64,000 bases of DNA from VRUE01 sp963716735 (GTDB taxonomy: Bacteria > Actinomycetota > Thermoleophilia > Solirubrobacterales > 70-9). A model generated the notes under the pieces. That model was given only the letters and a program-made list of their open reading frames with translations. It was not told the origin of the DNA and ran no database searches. Position numbers and translations under genes: made by a program. The stretch is from assembly GCA_963716735.1 (NCBI GenBank), contig OY970321.1, positions 1,798,001-1,862,000 of the forward strand, written 5' to 3'. This document shows, piece by piece, positions 1 to 6,793 of the stretch; the stretch's first letter is position 1, and every line of letters begins with the position of its first letter.

Positions 1-2763
1 GCGCGCGATCCCCGCTTCCCAGAGTGCATGGCGTCGCAGAGCCGTGTCGGGACTCACCAGGTCATCTAGAGCGCCGGCCCAGGCGAGACGCTCAAGCCCA
101 TCGCGGCCGACGCCCCCGCGCGAGGCGAGGTCGACGATGCTCCGGTAGGGGCCGCGGGCGCGCTCAGCTACCAAAGCTTTCATCTCTCCCTCGCGCACCC
201 CCTTCACGTAGCCGAGCCCGATCCGCACTACCCGCCCGCCGCGCAGCTCCGGCTCGGCGGGTGCCTGCTGCGGTGTCTCGACATGGCAGACGACGCGGCT
301 GCGATTGACGTCCGGTGGGGCGAGACGGACGCCGCGCCGCTGCGCCTCGTGAGCCAGCGCGTCGGGTGGGTAAAAGCCCATCGGCTGCTCGTTGAGAAGC
401 GCGCAGAGGAACTCCGGCGCGTAGTGGATCCGCAACCAGGCCGACTGGTAGGCGAGCAGGCCGAAGGCGGCCGAGTGCGCTTTCGGGAAACCGAAGCCGG
501 AGAAGCCCTGGATCTGCTGCCAGACCCGCTCGGCGGTCTCGAGCGGGACCCTCTTCTCCCCTACGGCCCCGACCAGGAAGCGGTCGTGGAACCCTTCGAT
601 CGCTTCACTGCTGCGCTTGCGGCTCATCGCCCGCCGCAGCCCGTCGGCCTCCGCATGGGTGAAGCCGGCAAGGGCAATCGCCACCTCGAGCACCTGCTCC
701 TGATAGACGATCGCGCCGTAGGTCTCCTCCAGCGCCGGCTTCAGCAACTCGTGCTCGTAGGGGATCTCGTAGGAGGGGTCCTCGCGTCGCCGCTTGCGTC
801 GCTCTATATACGGATGGACCGCGCCGCCCTGGATCGGGCCGGGCCGGACGAGCGCCACCTGCACGGTGAGGTCATCGAGGTTGCGCGGGCGGGTGCGGGG
901 CAGCATCTGCATCTGGGCGCGGCTCTCGATCTGGAAGACGCCGGTCGTCTCCGCGGCCCGGATCGATTCGAAGGTTTCGCGGTCCTCGAAGTCGATCCGC
1001 GAAAGGTCGAGCCGCCTCCCCCGGGTGCGGTCGACTTCTTCGACGCAGCGCTCGACCGCCGAGAGCATTCCCAGCCCCAACAGGTCGATCTTGAGGAAGC
1101 CGGCGTCCGAGCAGGAGTCCTTGTCCCACTGGACGATCTGCCGCCCCTCCATCGCCGCCGGCACCACCGGGCAGGCGTCGATCAAGGGCTGGGTCGAGAT
1201 CACCATCCCGCCGGAGTGCTGGGAGGCGTGGCGGGGCAGGCCCATCGCCTTTCCGATCAGCCCGACCAGAACCCGCCAGCCGTGCGAGGCGGCGCGCTCA
1301 ACGCCGATCGCGGCGACGACGTCGCGCTCGATCTCGCTGGAGCGCTCGTGGAAGCCGACCGTCTTCGCCACCCGCTCGATCTCGGCCGGCGGCAGCGCCA
1401 GCACCTTGCCGAGGTCGCGCACCGCGCCGCGCGGCCGGTAGGTGGGAAAGGCGGCGACCAGGGCGGAGCGATCGGCGCCGTAGCGCTCGTGCACGCGGGG
1501 AATCAGCTTCTCGCGGATGTCGCGGGGGAAGTCGAGGTCGATGTCGGGGGCGACGGTGTCTTCGTTTACTTCCGCGTTGAGGAAGCGGCCGGAGAACAGG
1601 TTCCTTTCGACCGGGTCGATGTGGGAGAGGCCGGTCAGGTAGCAGACGATCGAGCTGACACTGGAGCCGCGCCCGCGACCGGGAGGCATGATCGAGCGCG
1701 CCGAATCGGGGCCGCGCACCTCGAGCGCCACCTCGCGGGCGAGCTCGAGCAGGTCGCGGTGCAGGAGGAAGAAGCCGGAGAGGCCGCGCACGCGGATCGT
1801 CCGCAGCTCCTCCTCCAACCGTGTCTCGGCTTTTGCCGGCCACCGTGACCCCGCGTAGCGATCCGCCACCAGACTCCGGCAGATCTCGGCCAGCTCGCGG
1901 TCGGCGTCGGGGTTCTCGGAGCCCGGATAGCTGTAGCCCAGATCCGCGGTCAGGTCGAAGCGGAGCCGCTCGGCGAGGCGCAGGGTCTCGGCGACCGCCT
2001 CTGGATGCTCGGCAAAGCGCTTTGCCATCGCCCCCGGCGAGGCGAGAGCCGAGCTCGGATTGCCACGCCGCCGCGGCTCGCTCGCCTCCAGCGTCGTCCC
2101 CAGCCGCACCGCGACCAGGGCGTCCTGGAGGTGAGTGCGGCTGCGGGCGTGGCAGTGGACGTTGCCGGTCGCGACGCAGGGGACGCCGAGGCGCTCGGCG
2201 AGACCGGCGAGCCAGCGGTTGCGCGCCCGGTCGTGGCGCCAGTAGGGGCGCTGCAGCTCGACCCGGAAGCGGTCGCGACCGAAGGCGGTGAGCAGGCGAC
2301 GAGCGAGATCCGCGGCGCCGGCGGAATCGCCCCGCTCCCAGGCACCTGCAACCGCCCCCTCGCCCGCGCAACCCGAAAGACACACCAGGCCCTCGGCGCG
2401 CGCCTCGAGCTGCTCCAGCGTAACCGACGGCTGCTCGGCGGTCCGCCCGGTGTTGTCGCGGGTGTGCGAGTGGGCCTCGGTCAGCAGCCGGCAGAGGTTC
2501 CGGTAGCCGCTCGCGTTTTCGACCAGGAGAGTCAGATGAACATCGCCGACGGTCACCTCCGAGCCGGTGATGGGCCGCACCCCGAACCCCTTGCAGGCAT
2601 GCGCGAACTCCATCGAGCCCCAGACGCCGTCGTGGTCGGTGAGGGCGAAGGCCGGGTAACCGCGCTCGGCCGCCGCGGCGGCCAGCTCCGTCGGCGTCGA
2701 TGCCCCGTCGAGGAAGGAGAAGGCCGAGTGAGCGTGCAGCTCGACGTAGGGGGCGTCGCCCAT
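1..2763 (-). CDS. dnaE2: Error-prone DNA polymerase III alpha subunit DnaE2 (3' end beyond window)
   Basis: The reading frame is open for 921 codons from an ATG at 2763 to the left edge with no stop, so the C-terminus is missing (family about 1050-1100 residues). It opens with a PHP domain (VELHAHSAFSFLDGA, then TDHDGVWG) and carries the C-family polymerase catalytic motif PDIDLDFPRD near residue 407. Further on come the typical segments QIESRAQMQMLPR, PGPIQGGAVHPYI and GFGFPKAHSAAFG. DnaE2 does the extension step of SOS-induced translesion synthesis together with ImuB. The start overlaps the stop of the DUF6504 gene (TGATG), so the two are translationally coupled. The classic DnaE1 replicase is excluded by the ImuB/DUF6504 context and by the DnaE2-type sequence, although that separation is best confirmed by a tree. 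Confidence 0.95.
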   Translation of the reverse strand, partial: MGDAPYVELHAHSAFSFLDGASTPTELAAAAAERGYPAFALTDHDGVWGSMEFAHACKGFGVRPITGSEVTVGDVHLTLLVENASGYRNLCRLLTEAHSHTRDNTGRTAEQPSVTLEQLEARAEGLVCLSGCAGEGAVAGAWERGDSAGAADLARRLLTAFGRDRFRVELQRPYWRHDRARNRWLAGLAERLGVPCVATGNVHCHARSRTHLQDALVAVRLGTTLEASEPRRRGNPSSALASPGAMAKRFAEHPEAVAETLRLAERLRFDLTADLGYSYPGSENPDADRELAEICRSLVADRYAGSRWPAKAETRLEEELRTIRVRGLSGFFLLHRDLLELAREVALEVRGPDSARSIMPPGRGRGSSVSSIVCYLTGLSHIDPVERNLFSGRFLNAEVNEDTVAPDIDLDFPRDIREKLIPRVHERYGADRSALVAAFPTYRPRGAVRDLGKVLALPPAEIERVAKTVGFHERSSEIERDVVAAIGVERAASHGWRVLVGLIGKAMGLPRHASQHSGGMVISTQPLIDACPVVPAAMEGRQIVQWDKDSCSDAGFLKIDLLGLGMLSAVERCVEEVDRTRGRRLDLSRIDFEDRETFESIRAAETTGVFQIESRAQMQMLPRTRPRNLDDLTVQVALVRPGPIQGGAVHPYIERRKRRREDPSYEIPYEHELLKPALEETYGAIVYQEQVLEVAIALAGFTHAEADGLRRAMSRKRSSEAIEGFHDRFLVGAVGEKRVPLETAERVWQQIQGFSGFGFPKAHSAAFGLLAYQSAWLRIHYAPEFLCALLNEQPMGFYPPDALAHEAQRRGVRLAPPDVNRSRVVCHVETPQQAPAEPELRGGRVVRIGLGYVKGVREGEMKALVAERARGPYRSIVDLASRGGVGRDGLERLAWAGALDDLVSPDTALRRHALWEAGIAR

Positions 2764-3008
2764 CAGGCTCGCTGCCGGTACCAGCGCCCGGTGCTGTCGC
2801 GAAAGACGACCACGTCGCTGCCGTCGGCCAGGGCGAGCTCGAAGTAGTGCCGCCACAGTCGCCGCGGTGTCCACCAGCGGTCCTCGACCACCCACTCCTC
2901 GCGGATCGCCACCACCTCGGTCCGCTCGACCGCCATCGGCACCCCTTCGGGATCGGCTTCGACCGCCACCCGCCGCGGCGCGTAGAGCCGCCGGATCCCC
3001 GGCGTCAT
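2763..3008 (-). CDS. DUF6504 family protein of the dnaE2 mutagenesis cassette
   Basis: An 81-residue basic and aromatic-rich protein (MTPGIRRLYAPRRVAV at the start, WWTPRRLWRHYFEL in the middle). It matches from memory the small DUF6504 proteins that accompany imuB and dnaE2 in actinobacteria. The beta-strand-rich pattern and the sentence-like core VEDRWWTPRRLWRHYFE are characteristic of that group. Its function is not established; position suggests an accessory role in the ImuB/DnaE2 translesion complex. It is coupled to dnaE2 by a 1-nt stop/start overlap. No SOS box is visible just upstream of its ATG; the only SOS box is in front of imuB at 4397-4416. Confidence 0.8.
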   Translation of the reverse strand: MTPGIRRLYAPRRVAVEADPEGVPMAVERTEVVAIREEWVVEDRWWTPRRLWRHYFELALADGSDVVVFRDSTGRWYRQRA

Positions 3009-3097
3009 CGACCCTGACTCACTTTTGTATGACTACTGACTCCAAGAATTGACCTGAGTGACACACGCGTGCGTCCCCGCCCCCTAGCGTCGGCACC

Positions 3098-3436
3098 ATG
3101 CACTGGCCGCCAGAAGTCGGAGGCCCTCTCCCTCGCGCTGAATACGTCTGGTACGAAGAACGAAAGCTGAAGTGGATCCTTGGAGAGGGACACGGCCGCG
3201 AATGGGAGCGTGTGTTCCGCGTCAACCCTGGAGACCGGGCCAAGATCTGGAGGGCTATCGCTGATGCGATGCCAGAAGCCACGATCACGGAGGTTCGCAA
3301 GTCGCCTTACGGCATAACTTGCGGGGTCGAGGTCGGCCTTACCGTCAACGGTCGCCGTGCTCGAACACGCATCTCTTGGCATTTCGCCGTCGAGATCGCT
3401 GCCCCTAGATTGGTGACCGCGTATCCGACCCCTTAG
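3098..3436 (+). CDS. DUF6883 domain protein
   Basis: A 112-residue soluble protein. The segment from RKLKWILGEGHGREWERVF through the IW-RAIADAMPEATITEVRKSPYG stretch to the terminal APRLVTAYPTP matches the DUF6883 pattern as remembered (K-x-x-x-ILG..GHG, then TE-RxSxYG, then PRLVTAYP). The function of the family is unknown to me. It is followed 12 nt downstream by a small DUF4926-like gene; the two domain families often occur as neighbours. The pair faces against the surrounding imuB and dnaE2 genes, so it looks inserted into that cassette. A toxin/antidote-like relationship is possible but not shown by the sequence. Confidence 0.7.
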   Translation: MHWPPEVGGPLPRAEYVWYEERKLKWILGEGHGREWERVFRVNPGDRAKIWRAIADAMPEATITEVRKSPYGITCGVEVGLTVNGRRARTRISWHFAVEIAAPRLVTAYPTP

Positions 3437-3448
3437 CATGGAGAAGCC

Positions 3449-3667
3449 ATGGCAATAGCACGAGAGATCAATGAATTCGACATCGTCGAGTTGACCGAGC
3501 GAGTGGACGATGCGCCCGCCGGTGCGCGGGGGGGGGTTTTGGAGTTCCACACGCCCGACATTGCGATGCTCGAGATCCTCGAACCTGAGCTTGGGCCCGC
3601 TGCGCGGATCGTCTTCGCCCCCCTTGACAAGCTGCGCATCGTCAAGCAAGCGGCTAAGAGCTCCTAA
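3449..3667 (+). CDS. DUF4926-like small protein
   Basis: A 72-residue protein beginning MAIAREINEFDIVELTERVD. The layout, a short beta-strand stretch (EFDIVELTERV), a Gly-rich turn (PAGARGGVLEF) and a C-terminal hydrophobic strand ending in a basic tail, is like the small SH3-type DUF4926 proteins that regulate or accompany DUF6883 proteins. A sensible Shine-Dalgarno (GGAGAAG) lies a few bases before the ATG. A run of nine G at 3530-3538 falls inside the gene and is a plausible frameshift hot spot; the frame shown reads through it. It probably forms a two-gene operon with the upstream DUF6883 gene. Assignment rests on pattern memory and context. Confidence 0.6.
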   Translation: MAIAREINEFDIVELTERVDDAPAGARGGVLEFHTPDIAMLEILEPELGPAARIVFAPLDKLRIVKQAAKSS

Positions 3668-3672
3668 CCAAC

Positions 3673-4398
3673 TCATCGTCCCGGCACCGGGAACGGCGTC
3701 AGCATCGTGCGGCGCTCGGGGAGGCGGGAGGCGGCGTCGACCGGGAGGACCTTGAGCAGCGCGTCGGCGCCTTGGGCGGCGCGGACCTCGCGCAGGGCGG
3801 CGGCGAGGCGGTGGCGGCGGGACTCGTCGCCGCGCACGGCGAGCTCGAGCTGCTCGGCGGCACGGGGGCCGAGCCGAACCGCACGCAGCGAGAGTGAGAC
3901 CGCCGGCGCCGGCAGCTCCTCCAGCCGGGGCAGGAGCAGAGCGCGCAGGGCTCGGGCGGAAGCCACCGACCGCCCGAGGCCCTGCGCAACGCTCCAGCTG
4001 CTGCCGTCTCCCAGCACGGCGCCGAGGCGGATTCCCATCAACGTCCGCCCCTTGCGCCGCGGCGCGGCGAGCAGTCGATCGACCAGCAGCTCCAGCGCTC
4101 GCTCGAGCTGGCTGCCGGCAGTCCCCTCGGGCAACTCGATCTCCTCGACCAGCTCGTCCCAGGCGCCGTGGCGGGCGCAGACGAGCAGGTCGTCCTCGCC
4201 ACGAGCGATGCGCAGGGCTCGCAGACCGGATGAGCCGAAGCGGTCGGCGACGTGGCTCGGGGGGAGCGCTGCCAGCTCCCCCAGCGTGCCGATCCCCAAC
4301 CGCCGTAACGTCTCGAGGAGGTTGCCCGCCTCGCGCTCCGGCAAGCCAAGTAGGTCGGCCAGGGCCGAGACGGGAAGGTCGGATACAAAGGTCGTCAT
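3673..4398 (-). CDS. ImuB-like Y-family polymerase C-terminal protein lacking the palm domain
   Basis: A 241-residue protein that matches only the distal half of ImuB: the thumb helix-hairpin-helix region (LLGLPEREAGNLLETLRRLGI, then TLGELAALPPSHVADRFG, then LRALRIARGED), the little-finger region (EIELPEGTAGSQLERALELL) and the far C-terminus (VLPVDAASRLPERR). The palm and fingers domains of a normal ImuB (about 400-550 residues) are absent. Upstream the frame meets a stop within 36 nt, and no palm sequence is found before the tyrosinase cassette, so this is not a simple missed start. In known systems ImuB is a catalytically dead scaffold joining ImuA', the beta clamp and DnaE2. A palm-less version could keep only the scaffold role, or could be a decayed remnant. 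The perfect SOS box directly at its start argues that it is still expressed. Confidence 0.8.
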   Translation of the reverse strand: MTTFVSDLPVSALADLLGLPEREAGNLLETLRRLGIGTLGELAALPPSHVADRFGSSGLRALRIARGEDDLLVCARHGAWDELVEEIELPEGTAGSQLERALELLVDRLLAAPRRKGRTLMGIRLGAVLGDGSSWSVAQGLGRSVASARALRALLLPRLEELPAPAVSLSLRAVRLGPRAAEQLELAVRGDESRRHRLAAALREVRAAQGADALLKVLPVDAASRLPERRTMLTPFPVPGR

Positions 4399-4416
4399 AC
4401 GAACATATGTTCGTAT
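4397..4416. promoter_or_regulatory. LexA (SOS) box overlapping the imuB start codon
   Basis: A perfect 20-bp palindrome, ATACGAACATATGTTCGTAT, whose core CGAACATATGTTCG fits the Gram-positive/actinobacterial LexA consensus (CGAAC-N4-GTTCG). It overlaps the first two bases of the ATG of the palm-less imuB gene on the minus strand. LexA bound here would block both transcription and a leaderless start. The only gene placed to be controlled is imuB; the opposite-strand tyrosinase cassette starts 126 nt away. Confidence 0.85.
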
Positions 4417-4541
4417 ATGAAACAGCCGAATTCAACCTACGAAAAGTTCCACCCGGCGGCAGCCGTCGTCGCCAGTCGCGAACCACGGCGTTTACTTGAA
4501 AAGGCTTGCGCTAATCACAGGGCTGTGAGAGGGTGGCGCCG

Positions 4542-4712
4542 ATGCTGGCTCACATCGCAGGCATACCGGTGGAGGAGACGGCGCTCGGCCTGGCGCCCGT
4601 CGCCTTCGTCGCCGTAGGCCTGACCAGTGCGCGCCTGCACCGGCTGACCGGCCGGTGGCGCCCCTGGCCCAGGCGCGCGGTCCGGGGGGCCGTGCTCGCG
4701 AGGCGACCATGA
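4542..4712 (+). CDS. 56-residue single-span membrane protein preceding tyrosinase
   Basis: A small gene that reads MLAHIAGIPVEETALGLAPV then a hydrophobic stretch (AFVAVGLTSA) followed by a very basic C-terminus (RLHRLTGRWRPWPRR). The ATG has a purine-rich GAGAGGGTGG upstream and the TGA overlaps the tyrosinase ATG in an ATGA arrangement, which is strong evidence of translational coupling. One transmembrane helix (about residues 13-30) with the positive end inside is predicted. The protein is not recognised. By position it might place tyrosinase at the membrane or act like the small copper-delivery partner of Streptomyces tyrosinase (MelC1), but it has no His-rich motif typical of MelC1. The assignment of a partner role is inference from coupling alone. 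Confidence 0.6.
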   Translation: MLAHIAGIPVEETALGLAPVAFVAVGLTSARLHRLTGRWRPWPRRAVRGAVLARRP

Positions 4713-5506
4713 CCGTCGCCTCCCCCAGCGCGAGCCGCGCCCCGGTCCACCTGCGCCACCGGCGCAGCGCCCGGCGCCTCAGCAAAGCCCAGCTCGGCGA
4801 CCTGCGCCAGGCGATCGCCCTCGCGCAGAAAATCGGCGACGACCGCGGTTACCAGTACTGGGCGGGGGTCCACGGCCTGCCGTTGCCCGAGTACTGCAGG
4901 CATGGGAGCGAGCTGTTCCTGCCCTGGCACCGCGCCTACCTCTACTTCTTCGAGAAGGCCCTGCAGGACCAGGTCCCGGGCGTCACCCTGCCCTGGTGGG
5001 ACTGGCGCGACCACGGCGAAGCGCTACCGGCGGCCTACGCCCGCGCCCGCACCTCCGAGGGTGGGAAAAACCCCCTCGCCTCCTCGCCGATCCAGGCCGG
5101 CGGGCGGCGCCAACCGAACGAGAAACGAACCTGGCGGCAGCCGGGCGAACCGAGCTGGCTGCCGAGCACCGAGGAAGTCGCACAGGCGCGGCGCAACCGC
5201 GACTACTTCACCTTCCAGAACCAGCTCGAGAGCATCCACAACGGCGTCCACGGCTTCGTCGGCGGGACGATGGGTTACGTCGCCACCTCCGCCTATGACC
5301 CGATCTTCTGGGCCCATCACTGCATGATCGACCGCGTCTGGTACCTGTGGCAGCTCGACCACCCCGGCGCCCGGCTGCCGGCCCGCTACCTCGACCTGGC
5401 GCTGCCGCCATTCCCGATGACCGTGCGGCAGACGCTCGACATCACCGCCCTCGGCTACGACTACGCAGCCGCCTCCGCGGCCGTCCCGGGAACCAGCCGT
5501 GGTTGA
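4709..5506 (+). CDS. Tyrosinase-family binuclear copper oxidase
   Basis: A 265-residue type-3 copper protein. The CuA site is seen in CRHGSELFLPWHRAYLYFFE (His65 and His74, with His55 upstream), and the CuB site in IHNGVHGFVGG (His177, His181) and FWAHHCMIDRVWYLWQ (His204). Tyrosinases oxidise monophenols and diphenols to quinones. Cys63-X-His65 has the spacing that forms a Cys-His thioether bridge in fungal tyrosinases and molluscan haemocyanins. There is no signal peptide at this start. An upstream ATG at 4655 is in frame, but the coupled ATG at 4709 (ATGA with the small membrane gene) is preferred. The C-terminal domain usually fused in eukaryotic enzymes is encoded by the next gene, which overlaps by 8 nt. 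Confidence 0.93.
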   Translation: MTVASPSASRAPVHLRHRRSARRLSKAQLGDLRQAIALAQKIGDDRGYQYWAGVHGLPLPEYCRHGSELFLPWHRAYLYFFEKALQDQVPGVTLPWWDWRDHGEALPAAYARARTSEGGKNPLASSPIQAGGRRQPNEKRTWRQPGEPSWLPSTEEVAQARRNRDYFTFQNQLESIHNGVHGFVGGTMGYVATSAYDPIFWAHHCMIDRVWYLWQLDHPGARLPARYLDLALPPFPMTVRQTLDITALGYDYAAASAAVPGTSRG

Positions 5507-5942
5507 CCGCTTCCACAGCAAATCGCTCGAGCTGCCGGACCCCGAGCACAGCATCGACCGCGCCGACCTGGCCTTCTACGGCGTCGATCACTCCAGCGCC
5601 ACCTACGAGGCGAGGATCTTCATCGGCGCGCCGCGCAACCTGAGGCGCGACGCCGGGTCGGATCACCCGGCCTACGCCGGCTCCTTCTACGTCTTCGGCC
5701 ACAACCGCTGCTACGGCGACGAGGGCCACTGCAAGGTGCCCGAGGAGCGCGACCCCTTCGACCTCCGCCTCCCCCACCACCTCGAGCCGGCGACCGAGAT
5801 CGTCACCGTCACCGCAGCGGTCGAGCGCCTCCTCGCCGCCGGCAAACGCAAAGCAGCCGTCGACGTGATCGCCCGCGGCCCCGAGGGCGACGCGGTCCAG
5901 GCACTCGACTTCACCCGCCTGCGGCTGCTGACCTACGCCTGA
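5499..5942 (+). CDS. Beta-domain partner of tyrosinase
   Basis: A 147-residue protein starting at a GTG that overlaps the end of the tyrosinase gene by 8 nt. Its beta-rich sequence (YEARIFIGAPRNLRRD, SFYVFGHNRCYGDEGHC, EIVTVTAAVERLL, RLRLLTYA) resembles the C-terminal beta-sandwich that follows the catalytic core in plant polyphenol oxidases and haemocyanins. The conserved H-x-x-C-x-G-x-x-G-H-C run (HNRCYGDEGHC) could bind copper or form a disulfide. In two-domain enzymes this domain caps the active site. Here it is separate, so it may be a removable chaperone or shield. The similarity is judged from pattern only. Confidence 0.65.
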   Translation: MVDRFHSKSLELPDPEHSIDRADLAFYGVDHSSATYEARIFIGAPRNLRRDAGSDHPAYAGSFYVFGHNRCYGDEGHCKVPEERDPFDLRLPHHLEPATEIVTVTAAVERLLAAGKRKAAVDVIARGPEGDAVQALDFTRLRLLTYA

Positions 5943-5953
5943 GCGGCAGCGAC

Positions 5954-6148
5954 CTACGACAACGCGGCGATCAGGGCGGCTATGGCCGCATTGCCGCCCA
6001 ATACGAGCGAGGCGACGCCAACGACGGCATGGACCAGAAGCCGGTGCGTCGCCTCGAAGCGTTCTTCGAGTTTGTCGAATCGCCTGTTGACTTCATCCCG
6101 GAAGTCGTCCAGCCGCTCGTCGGTCCAGCTCTCTCTCATCTTGTACAT
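5954..6148 (-). CDS. Small coiled-coil membrane protein
   Basis: A 64-residue protein with a charged amphipathic N-terminal half (ERLDDFRDEVNRRFDKLEER, heptad-like, probably a coiled coil) and one C-terminal transmembrane helix (AVVGVASLVLGGNAAIAALI). Small proteins of this form, a helix followed by a membrane anchor, are common in actinobacteria and phage-derived genes, but no function is recognised. It lies 60 nt downstream of the TetR gene on the same strand and may be the last gene of that operon. It converges with the tyrosinase cassette, leaving only 11 nt between them. Confidence 0.6.
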   Translation of the reverse strand: MYKMRESWTDERLDDFRDEVNRRFDKLEERFEATHRLLVHAVVGVASLVLGGNAAIAALIAALS

Positions 6149-6208
6149 GGTCTCAGATTATGAGACAACACGTTGCGCAAGTGGTGCGTTGATTCGAAAT
6201 CTTCGGCG

Positions 6209-6793
6209 TCAGCTTTGCGACGAAAGCGTGGCGACCAGCTCGTCCTCGAGCCCGGGGAGCCGCTCGGCTTCGCCCAGGGTGACGAGTTTGCCGGCCAAGG
6301 CGAGCATGCCGGCGGTGCGGGCCCAGTCCGCTCCGAGCCGCTCCGCGAAGGCCTCGACCATCGCGTCGTGCCGTTTCACCCCCTCCGGGCCGGCGGCGAG
6401 GATCTCGACCGTCAGCAGCCGAGCCGAGGGAGCGTCGGCGGCGAACAGGGCAAGCACGACGCGGACCGTTGCCCGCGCGTTAGCCGCCGGGGAGGCCTCC
6501 GCCTCGCGCACTCGATCGACCTCTTCCAACAGCCGTCCCAGCAGTTGCCGGTGAGCGGCAAGCATGCAGTCCTCCTTGCCGGCGAACTGCTTGTAGAAGG
6601 TCAGCGAGGAAACACCGGCCCGTTTCGCCACCTCTGCCACCGAAACCTGCGCATACCCCCGCTCGGCGCAAACCTCAGCCATCGCCGCAACCAGCCGTTC
6701 GCGCTGGTTGCGCGCGACGACATCCGCCGGGATCCCATGGGACCCCGGTGGAAGCCGCCTACCCTCGATGCCTTTTGTGCTTCCGCCCACCAC
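6209..6793 (-). CDS. TetR-family regulator at the end of the surface-protein operon
   Basis: A 194-residue TetR regulator. The N-terminal helix-turn-helix reads RLVAAMAEVCAERGYAQVSV then AEVAKRAGVSSLTFYKQFAGKEDCML; the rest is the ligand-binding and dimer domain. A GTG at 6793 is chosen because the conserved RRLPPGSHGIP stretch shared with other TetRs in the window lies only 10 residues in. This start overlaps the end of the 946-residue secreted-protein gene by 35 nt, so the regulator is coupled to the operon. It may control that operon in response to an unknown ligand, but no operator is identified. Confidence 0.88.
   Translation of the reverse strand: MVGGSTKGIEGRRLPPGSHGIPADVVARNQRERLVAAMAEVCAERGYAQVSVAEVAKRAGVSSLTFYKQFAGKEDCMLAAHRQLLGRLLEEVDRVREAEASPAANARATVRVVLALFAADAPSARLLTVEILAAGPEGVKRHDAMVEAFAERLGADWARTAGMLALAGKLVTLGEAERLPGLEDELVATLSSQS

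Noticed and set aside
283..1848. A 521-codon plus-strand frame over dnaE2
   Set aside because: The minus strand encodes recognisable DnaE2 throughout, including the catalytic PDIDLDFPRD. The plus frame is its shadow.
3005..4486. A 493-codon minus-strand frame across imuB and the DUF6883 pair
   Set aside because: It is in a different frame from imuB, runs through three unrelated genes and has no motif.
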